64,000 nt of DNA, from contig WHVA01000460.1 in assembly GCA_015179125.1 (NCBI GenBank), positions 1 to 64,000 of the forward strand. Reading direction: 5' to 3'. This stretch comes from Gautieria morchelliformis. Its lineage: Eukaryota; Basidiomycota; Agaricomycetes; Gomphales; Gomphaceae. The notes beneath the pieces are model-generated. The model worked only from the letters and a program-made list of their open reading frames with translations. It was not told the DNA's origin and did no database searches. This document shows positions 56,542-64,000 of the stretch, in pieces (position 1 is the stretch's first letter; each line of letters begins with the position of its first letter). Both the position numbers and the translations under genes were made by a program.

Positions 56542-57586
56542 CTAGGTGGATACCCGCGCTTCGCGCGGGGGTGTAGGTCAAACACCTCGGTAAGGTCAAA
56601 CACATCAGTAAGTCTAATGCATCAGTAAGTCTAACGCATCAGTAAGTCTAACACATCGGTAAGTCTAACATATCAGTAAGGTCAAGTGCATTGGGGAAAA
56701 TCAAAGTAATCAATTTGCATCAAGTAGATATCGGAAATCAAGGAGCTCTAAGTAATACATCTTTATATACAATGTTGGTTGTGTTCAAACCCTCCTCAAG
56801 CAAGACCTTTACTTTGTTCCAGCTTGTTCCCCTTGAAACACCAACATACAACTGACCATGTCCAAACACTGGATATCTCAGGTCCAGCCCAACTGTACCC
56901 AAAGACTGTCCCTGAGACTTTTTGATGGTCATTGCAAATGCCACACGCACTGGAAACTGTCTCCTCTGCAGCACAAATGGTAATTCTCCCTCTGATGGTG
57001 AAATAGTGATCCTGGGGATGAAAGCAGTATTTCCTGTTGGACCTGAGATGATCCTGACCTCCAACACTCTATTCCTCATCCTCACCAACCGCAACCTTGT
57101 CCCATTGCATAGTCCTTGCTTCTTATCCAAATTGCGCAACATCATCAGAGGCACTCCAGGCTTGACTTCCAAGTGAGCAGGAGGAAGACTGGCCATCTCT
57201 ATGGAATTCAGATACTCCACAGGATACTGCTCTGCAAAGTCGGTTTCCTTGACAGAATCTGCACAGTGGAAGACCTGAGCATCACCTGGAAACTGCCTCA
57301 ACACCATGGAATTGATCTCATTGACCTCAGTATTTCTGGGACAGAGGATGCCCTGCTCTAAAAAATAATTGTCCTGGGCAGGGATTGCGTTGCCAATACC
57401 AGGGTATATTTCCTGGATCAGCTCTGCAATTCCAGGGCCACAAACCATGTGTTGAGGGAGTGAGAAGGTATGATCTAGTGGGAGATCCTTTCCCTGACCC
57501 ACATTCTGCAGCCATTCTGCAAACCTGGCTCTGTCAGGGTCATTTCTCACCATCTCTGTCCTCGCCGGCCTTCCGTTGAGGTACAT
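56542..57586 (-). mobile_element. Helitron 3' part with truncated helicase
   Basis: On the minus strand a 282-codon open frame (57586-56738) matches the C-terminal half of a Helitron RepHel helicase: RARFAEWLQNVGQGKDLPLD, CPRNTEVNEINSMVL, VPLMMLRNLDKKQGLCNGTR, MTIKKSQGQSLGTVGLDL and QLYVGVSRGTSWNKVKVLL. The Rep nuclease and N-terminal helicase motifs are missing. About 200 bp beyond the stop is the classical 3' end: a hairpin of CCCGCGC and GCGCGGG (56553-56559 and 56563-56569), then CTAG (56542-56545) followed by T on the element strand, as expected for Helitron insertion between A and T. The 5' end was not found. It lies 731 bp from the PFD1 stop. Confidence 0.87.
56577..56690. repeat. Tandem repeat of 17-18 bp, about six copies
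   Basis: Units read GTCAAACACATCAGTAAG or TCTAACACATCAGTAAG with single-base variants. The array lies inside the Helitron between its 3' hairpin and the helicase stop codon. Confidence 0.88.
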
Positions 57587-58486
57587 CTTTCGCTACACGT
57601 TCTGTTTGTGTACACCCAGGCTCACTGTGATATTTCCATCTCTGCCCCCCATCTGCATTGCCCCGCTTGGTTTTCCAGTGTAAATCTCGATATTGTACGT
57701 ATGTTTTCAACAACGTGATTCCCCTTTTCATCGTTCTTTTATCCAGTGGTGTATCCATCCGTGTCGTGCCGTGCTGTGTTTTACCCATCCGTTCCTGATG
57801 TCCGCGCCATCCACCTTTCCAGCCCTGCTTCCGCTCTCCCTGACTCTTCGGACAAGGCAGCTCCTCCACAAAAGAGGATGCTCTGGGCCACTGAGTCGAC
57901 TGAATGCGCGTTGTCATCGAATTAAGGCCGCGTGACCCATCTCCCTTTCCACTATGTCATGTACACATGCCTCCTTTCCTTATCTTACGTGCACTGCCGG
58001 ATTCAACTCTGGAACCAACGGGTTCAAGGAACTCGCAGGTTTTGCACATGAAGCTACTACTTATATTGTACAAAATATGGTGTATGAAATTTGTACCTCC
58101 CCTCACAATGGAAAAAAAAAGACTGGGTGTTCTCTGCTGCACCGCGGAACCCATCTTGCACACGATCCTGCCAGGCATCGAAGGATCCATGAGACCCTCT
58201 AAAGAAGTCGGGGACTGGCGCTAATGCACCGCTACCGGATATTCATAATCTGAAGACACCAATTGCCAGGTTTGGGCGGCTCGTGGGGCATGCCGGACAG
58301 TAAGGCACCGGATAATCAGTACATCTACCAGATCGTTGATAAGCTTTCATTTTGGAGGTGCTTGATATCCTACTTATCTACCCGAGGACTCGACTCTTGC
58401 CAGCCACCCTACACTGGTACATAATGTACCCTGTGCAAGACAATGATAACAACACTTTACCTTGCTTTATTCTTCTTCAGTTATCT
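57587..58486. other. Unassigned sequence
   Basis: Some open frames exist (57540-57917 on minus, 57904-58224 on plus) but none shows a domain I recognise. It could be Helitron-internal sequence, captured DNA or another decayed repeat. Confidence 0.35.
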
Positions 58487-58953
58487 GTCATGACTCGTTT
58501 ATTTCTTGTATCCAATAACTCCATTCTCCCTTTCATCACTCCACTTCTATGTTCGCACCGTTCGCTCTTTGCCGGATTCGCCGAAAGGTTATTTGCTACT
58601 CACATCATTCGCCAGTAGACACACCATCAAACCTGATCAACATCCTTTACCCGGCTCAATGGTTCATCACTGGTCCCATCATCCCCTCGACTCAATCGTG
58701 TGGAATCAACCTGTCATGACCTGTTTTATTTCCCTTACCCAGCTATCCCTATTTTTCCCTTCACCGCACCTCCTGCATGTTCGCCTGAGTTCGACCTTCC
58801 CTTCGACCAGTCCTCCTCTATGTTTGCCCCATTTGCTCTTCGCTGAACTTGCCGAACCGTTGTTCACTACTCGTGTTATTCTCCAGCAGGCATGCCATCA
58901 AACATGATCGACATCCTTTACCCAGTGTGATGGTTCATCACTGGCCCCATCAT
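58487..58953 (+). repeat. Dispersed repeat, tandem copies B and C
   Basis: Copy B (58487 to about 58698) and copy C (58713-58953) start with GTCATGAC and end in a shared block (GGTTCATCACTGG, CCCATCAT). Both resemble copy A at 13274-13488. The tandem arrangement with a period of about 226 bp fits promoter monomers such as those in front of some LINEs. The array stops at the gypsy-2 LTR. Confidence 0.7.
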
Positions 58954-59451
58954 TATAAGGGCAACCTAGGCAGACGCTCTACACTCAAGTGGCCAACTGG
59001 TGAAGGGGGATCCAAAGTAAGATAGAGAACTATATACAGGACACAGACATACCCGGCAAAGGGGGATCCAAAGAGAAAACTCTAATGAACCCCTTCGCCA
59101 CCTAACTACGACTATAAGTAAACTTGGGCATGCTAGCCCGATCACTGAATGCCTGAGTTACATAAGCAATCACGCTAGCGATAACAGGGCTGGACAGATA
59201 AGGAAGGAATGATGTTGGAAGGGGCCCGAACAGGAAGGGAAATAAACGGAACACAAGACAGAAGGATGCTGAAGGCTAGGAGAAGTTCAGGGGCCACCAA
59301 CAACATGCATGCGATAATGCACGCTGCGATAATGCGTGCAATAATGTGCAGTGCGATAAAGCATGCGATAATGCGTGCGATAATGCGCAGTGCGATAAAG
59401 CATGTGATAATGCGCACTGCAATAAAGCATGCGATTGGTGTTCCTTTGACA
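58954..59451 (-). repeat. gypsy-2 3' LTR
   Basis: It is placed by analogy with gypsy-1: both begin near TAAGGGCAACC, contain CCAAAGAGAAAA..TCTAA.GA, and end just before ATCACCCCCCTCTAG. It is 498 bp, and the chromodomain frame runs into it as in gypsy-1. Confidence 0.75.
59303..59435. repeat. Degenerate tandem repeat in the gypsy-2 LTR
   Basis: The words GCGATAATGC, GTGCGATAAAGCATGC and GCGCAGTGCGATAAAGC recur with a period near 14-16 bp grouped into roughly 45-bp blocks. Confidence 0.75.
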
Positions 59452-60517
59452 TCACCCCCCTCTAGAATGCGGCGACCCGACGCATGAAGTCCCACTGGTG
59501 GAACAGGGATGTGATTCTGAAAGGTGACAGCCTCCAAGGAGCGAATGCGACGAGGGGCACCTGGATGCGAATGGTAGAAGTCGGCAATAAGGTCAGGATC
59601 TCCGACATCCCCCTCATTTTCCCAAGAATTCTCTTCATAGCCATACCCCTTCCACTTGATGAGGAACTGGAGGCGATTTGCTCGCATGCAACTGTCTAAC
59701 ACCTGTTCGACTTCAAAGTGCTCATCGCCCTCTCTAAGGATGGGTGGGGGTGGTGGGGATGGTCGCCGACCCGGGATTGGATTGGATGGGGCAAGAGTGA
59801 GCTTAATGATGGGAAGACAGGGTGGAGGTGACTCAGAGACCTCGGGAGGCGGAGACGGTAGGCTTGTGGCCCAACTTGGCATTCAACAATGTAGGGGCCA
59901 AGTCGCCGATGAGCTAGCTTTTTCAACGGACGGGTGGTGTGTATATCACTTGCATCAAGGTAAACCTTGTCACCCAGCGAAAATGTAGGTGCTGGCTCAC
60001 GTCAGCAATTATAGTATGTCGCCATATCCTCCTTCGACTTTGCCAGTGCCAACTTTGCTTCTGACAGTGACTCCTCCATGCGTTCCTTGAATTCATTGAC
60101 AGACTCAAGGTTTGATGGGGGCTGATGCGGTTTGAAGCCCATTCATGGGTGCCACCCAGTGTCCAGCATGAAGGGCGATTGACAAGTGGAAGCATGCACA
60201 TAGTTGTTGTACTGGAGCTCAGCCATGGGCAAGAGGTTGTCCCAGTCATCTTGTCGCTCATTGACAAAGAGTCGAAGGTACTGCTCTAGCTCTTGATTGA
60301 GTCACTCCATCTGTCCATCAGTCTGCGGGTGGTACGCTGTGGAGGCTGCGATGCGAATTCCCAGCAGGCGATACAGCTCCCGAGTGAATTCGCGCACGAA
60401 CTGGACCCCACGATCTGACACCACTGTTTGCGGGAGGCCATGCAGCTTCCAGATGTGGTGTAGGAAAAGTCGCGCTGCTCCAGCTGCAGTGATCGTGGTG
60501 TTGGTGGGGATGAAGTG

Positions 60518-61172
60518 TGTAGAGGACAGGAATTATAGGCAGTAGGTTCGGACTTGATACTCAAAAGAATGGACTAGAAATCAATTCACTCTCTCAGTGA
60601 ATTTAGTTGTCACTGTAAATATATTATACACTACCTAGAAATCAATTCACTACAGGATTTCTAGGTTAACAAATTGAAGAGAAATAAGACTAATTTACTT
60701 GCCTCTCTCAGTGAATTTAGTTGTCACTGTAAATATATTATACACTACCTAGAAATCAATTCACTACAGGATTTCTAGGTTAACAAATTGAAGAGAAATA
60801 AGACTAATTTACTTGCCTCTCTCAGTGAATTTAGTTGTCACTGAGAGAGGGGGGAAATGTGTCTCATGCGCATGTACTACTAGCTGGCGCTTTAGCGCCC
60901 ATGAGGCAATGGTGTGCCATGCTAAGCGCCCATAGAACGTAGCGTGTTAGTGAACAGCTGCAGCTCAAAAGGAGACTTGTCCACAACCACCCACAAAGGG
61001 TCAGTTGGACAGAACATGAAAAGAAGTAGAAATACAGCTTTGAAAAATCAAAGAAAAATTTGACAAATCATAGAATGAATGTCAGCATGGTTTCAAGTCA
61101 AAATCAAAAGAAATACGAATGGTGGAATCTATTTGGCTTGATTTTGGTGCAGGAGCATAAATGCACCCAACA
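60518..61172 (-). mobile_element. Copia solo LTR with target-site duplication
   Basis: The + strand reads TGTAGAGGACAGGAATTATA to ATGCACCCAACA, the reverse complement of the copia LTR at 63348-63845 in its ends and most of its body. It is flanked by AAGTG on both sides (60513-60517 and 61173-61177). It lies in the integrase region of gypsy-2 with no internal copia sequence, so it is a solo LTR left by LTR-LTR recombination. It is 655 bp against 498 bp for the other copy, largely because of an internal tandem duplication. Confidence 0.9.
60589..60816. repeat. 114-bp tandem duplication in the solo LTR
   Basis: Two copies that look identical start at 60589 (or 60590) and 60703, each beginning CTCTCTCAGTGAATTTAG. 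A third partial copy starts at 60817 and turns into the hairpin at 60816-60850. Confidence 0.88.
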
Positions 61173-63002
61173 AAGTGTGCCCACTTGGAGACGGAATCCA
61201 CTACATTCATCACAGCATCATAGCCATGTGCATCAGGCAGTTCCACAATGAAGTCAACACTGATCATGTCCCAGCGTGCTTCAGGGACAGGGAGTGGATG
61301 GAGTTCACTGAGGGGTGGCTGCCTTCATGCCTTTGTTCGCAGGCACAAATTTTGGAGTACTCACCAACATACTGCGACATATGGGGCCACCAGTAATTTT
61401 GTGAGACAAGTTCAAGGGTCTTCCATCGCCCAGGATGGCCAGCAACCCGCGAATCGTGGTGCTGGGCAACAATGCGCCGCCTGAGGTCCTGGACATCTGG
61501 AACATAAACTTTACCTCGGAATGTGAGCAACCCATCCATCTCAGCCCACTCTGCAGACACCAGCGATTTCCCACCAGACTCTCGCAGCTTCTTTACCGCC
61601 CCTGCGACCTCATCCTCCAGTGACCCATCTCCAAATGCCTTCTTCACATTGCGAATAATCCCACATTCTTCCCCCACCAGGGTGAGCCCCTCCAGGGCAC
61701 GAACAATGCACAGCTCTGGGCGTAGGAGCGTCAAATTGCTGTTGTCACCTGATCCTGACCCATGGTCTGAGCGCCGCGACAGTGCATCTGACTTGCCTAT
61801 TGTGACACCAGGCCGATGGTGAAGCTCGAAATCAAAATGTGACAAGTAGAGGGACCATCTAGCCTGCCTGTGATTAAGCTTCTTTGCAGTGTGAAAATAC
61901 TCCAGGTTCTTGTGGTCTGTCCAGATCTCAATGCGATGCTTAGTGCCTTCAAGGAAATGTCGCCATTCCTCTAGGGCACGAATAATCGCTAGCATCTCCT
62001 TGTCATGAATCTCATAATTTCGCTCCACAGGAGTGAGACTCTCAGAGTAAAATGCAATGGGATGCCATTTGTCGTCATCTGGAGATCGCTGGGACAGGAC
62101 TGCACCAGTGGCGACATCTGAACTGTCAGCCTCCACCCGGTATGGTTGATTGTCATCTGCAAAGTGCAGGATCAGTGTTGATGTGAATCGCCGCTTTAGC
62201 CCATCAAATGCCTGCTGTTTGCGATCACCCCACGACCATTGTACGTCCTTCTTGGTGAGCTGGAACAGGGGTTGTGCATGATGTGAGAAGCCCTCTACGA
62301 ACCAGCGATAAAGTTGGCAAATCCCAGGAAGGCCTGCACCTCTTTGCGATTTGCTGGGGTTGGCCAGTCCATGACACCTGCAACCTTGACGGGGTCCAAC
62401 TCTACCTTGCCATGTGACACAATGAGCCCAAGGTACTCAATCTTCGTTCGCTCAAATTCGCATTTCTCAGGGCGAAGATAGAGCTTGTGCTGCCGTAGGC
62501 GCTCAAGGACTATTCGCAGAAGTTGGCGATGCTCCTCAAGGGTGTCAGTGAAGATCAGGATGTCATCCAGGTACACACACACATGCCCTTCCATGATGAG
62601 ATCTTGGAAGATGTCATTCATCATGGTTTGAAATGTCACAGGACTGTTTGTGAGCCCAAAGAACATGACGAGGGGTTCAAAGAGGCCGCAATTAGTGCGG
62701 AATGCAGCCTTCCACTCATCGCCATCCTTTATCCGCACATTGTTGAAACCCCATCACACATCTAGCTTGGTGAAGTATTTTGCTCCACAAAGCTGTGCGA
62801 TGAGCTCGGAAATGATGGGAAGGGGGTAGCGGTTCTTCACTGTCATGGCATTGAGCACGCGATAATCCTGGACCAGTTGCAGTGACCCATCCTTCTTCTT
62901 GATGAAGAACACTGGGCTGGCCATAGGCGATTTCGAGGGGCGAATGCGACCAGTGTGCAGGTTTTCCTGCAGGAATTCATCCAGCTGCAACTGTTCACTG
63001 GG

Positions 63003-63347
63003 TGTCAGGGGACACCCTGTTTTCCATTTCCAGTTCCGACACCACACCCAGTTCCGACTCCATTTCCGACTCCGGTTCCGGTTCCGATTCCATCTCCGCC
63101 TCCGCTTTTGGAAATGATTCCGCTTCTGGGAGAACTTCCACCAGTTCTGTTCGCCTTGCCAGTTCCACTCCAATTTCCAACTTCCACTCTCGGAATAGTG
63201 TCGGAAATCAAGCGACTCGCGTAATAGGTGGCATCAAGGGTCGACCAAGGGTCAGGGTGGTCAGGGAGATGCAGGGTCGATGGCGGGTGCCAAGTGGTGT
63301 CCCTGGCTGCGCAGCGTAGTATAATACGGGCTCACTGACATTTGGGG
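63003..63347 (+). mobile_element. Partial LTR of the gypsy-1 family, + orientation
   Basis: It begins TGTCAGGGGACACCCTG and follows the gypsy-1 LTR through GGTGGCATCAAGGGTCGA and TAGTATAATACGG to GCTGACATT-like sequence, where the copia-2 LTR starts at 63348. It interrupts the gypsy-2 RT region at 63002/63003. It differs visibly from the gypsy-1 LTRs, so it is a separate, older insertion. The rest presumably lies beyond the window. Confidence 0.85.
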
Positions 63348-64000
63348 TGTTGGGTGCATTTATGCTCCTGCACCAAAATCAAGCATAATATATCCAATTT
63401 GTTGTGAGGCCTTCCAATTTCTTCTCACATTGTTCTTGTATTATGCATCCATTTCTCTGGTTATTTTCGAAATTTTCCACTCATTCCTTATCTCTCTATT
63501 TCATCTTGTTATTCCTACTTTCACAAGCGGCTGCACCCAGCGGAGTCTGAAATGACTTCGACGCGCGAGCTCTTGGGCGCTAAAGGGCCGGGTAGTAGTA
63601 CATGCGCAGTGGAACACATTTCCCCCTCTCTCAGTGACCACTAAATTCACTGAGAGAGGCAAGTAAATTAGTCTAGTAGTCTTTGCATTTATTGACCTAG
63701 AAATCCTCTGTAGTGAATTGATTTCTAGGTAGTGTATAATATATTTGTAGTGACCACTAAATTCACTGAGAGAGTGAATTGATTTCTAGTCTATTCTTTT
63801 GAATAACAAGTCCATACCTACTGCCTATAATTCCTGTCCTCTACAGGGTTATGGGCCCCGGAGACACTTCTGAGAAGCTGTTGGGTGTTGAGAAGCTTGC
63901 TACTGATGGAAGTAATTGGCCATTGTGGCGAGCCACTCTCATCAGCTATTTCGAGTCCAAAAATCTGCTCAAGCATGTAGAAGGGAGAGTCACCCGACCT
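63348..64000 (+). mobile_element. Copia element (copia-2): 5' LTR and start of Gag, cut by window end
   Basis: The 5' LTR spans 63348-63845 (TGTTGGGTGCATTTATGC to CTGTCCTCTACA). It is followed by the primer-binding-site-like GGTTATGGGCCCCGG at 63847-63861 and a Gag N-terminus open to the window edge (LLGVEKLATDGSNWPLWRAT). It inserted into the gypsy-1-family LTR. The five bases before it are TGGGG; the far end is not visible. Confidence 0.85.

Larger units (their letters stand above)
58954..63002 (-). mobile_element. Broken Ty3/gypsy chromovirus (gypsy-2), 5' part beyond later insertions
   Basis: This is a second gypsy element on the minus strand, of the same lineage as gypsy-1 but clearly different in sequence. 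Parts seen, from right to left, are reverse transcriptase (about 62300-62990, with VCVYLDDILIF), RNase H (62136 leftward, TDHKNLEYF), integrase (61570 to about 59930), chromodomain (FLIKWKGYGYEENSW near 59660) and the 3' LTR (58954-59451). It is broken, with several breaks, and looks older than gypsy-1. A copia solo LTR interrupts its integrase, and at 63003 it is cut by an LTR of the gypsy-1 family. Protease, Gag and 5' LTR are not in the window. Confidence 0.87.

Noticed and set aside
56577-56690. CRISPR-like array (short regular repeats)
   Set aside because: Units of 17-18 bp follow each other without spacers and lie in a eukaryotic Helitron.
59303-59435. Telomere- or centromere-like satellite
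   Set aside because: The array is short, degenerate and confined to the gypsy-2 LTR.

Overview
The window looks like nuclear DNA of a filamentous basidiomycete, probably an agaricomycete. Genes are split by many introns of about 50 bp with GT..AG ends. The housekeeping genes are typical fungal orthologues, and the transposons (chromodomain Ty3/gypsy, copia, DIRS-like, LINE, Helitron) are those usual in such genomes. I cannot name the species.

There are three zones. (1) 1-25.6 kb is repeat-rich. After about 4.2 kb of unrecognised sequence with one candidate multi-exon gene, two near-identical MFS transporter genes (4467-6846 on + and 23035-25427 on -) form the arms of a large inverted duplication (4281-7049 and 22816-25634). 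The 15.8 kb between the arms is a nest of mobile elements: a broken copia element split by a DIRS-like remnant and by an AT-rich block, a LINE ORF1 fragment, a young and apparently whole chromodomain Ty3/gypsy element (14850-21030), and a 776-bp terminal-inverted-repeat element (21950-22725).

(2) 25.8-55.8 kb is a compact island of 14 host genes with no recognisable transposon. In order: RING-type protein (+), AlaX/AARSD1-type tRNA editing protein (-), U1A/U2B''-type snRNP protein (-), ceramide synthase LAG1 (+), ESCRT-III SNF7 (+), NEM1 phosphatase (-), DJ-1/Hsp31-like protein (-), MOB1 (+), MRD1 (-), prefoldin 3 PAC10 (+), eRF3 SUP35 (-), SLA1 (+), SEC7 (-), prefoldin 1 PFD1 (+). Three head-to-head pairs (MRD1/PAC10, SUP35/SLA1, SEC7/PFD1) have only 82-87 bp between start codons. 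Two convergent pairs have 71-80 bp between stop codons. The genes serve unrelated housekeeping roles (membrane traffic and lipids, ribosome biogenesis, translation termination, protein folding, mitotic exit), so they share packing rather than a pathway.

(3) 56.5-64 kb is repeat-rich again: a Helitron 3' end with helicase remnant, tandem copies of a repeat also seen at 13.3 kb, and a second broken gypsy element. That element carries a copia solo LTR with a 5-bp target duplication and is also split by an LTR of the young gypsy family, which in turn is split by another copia element running off the window end.

Exon structures were derived by eye from splice signals and protein-family continuity. 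No search or computation was run.
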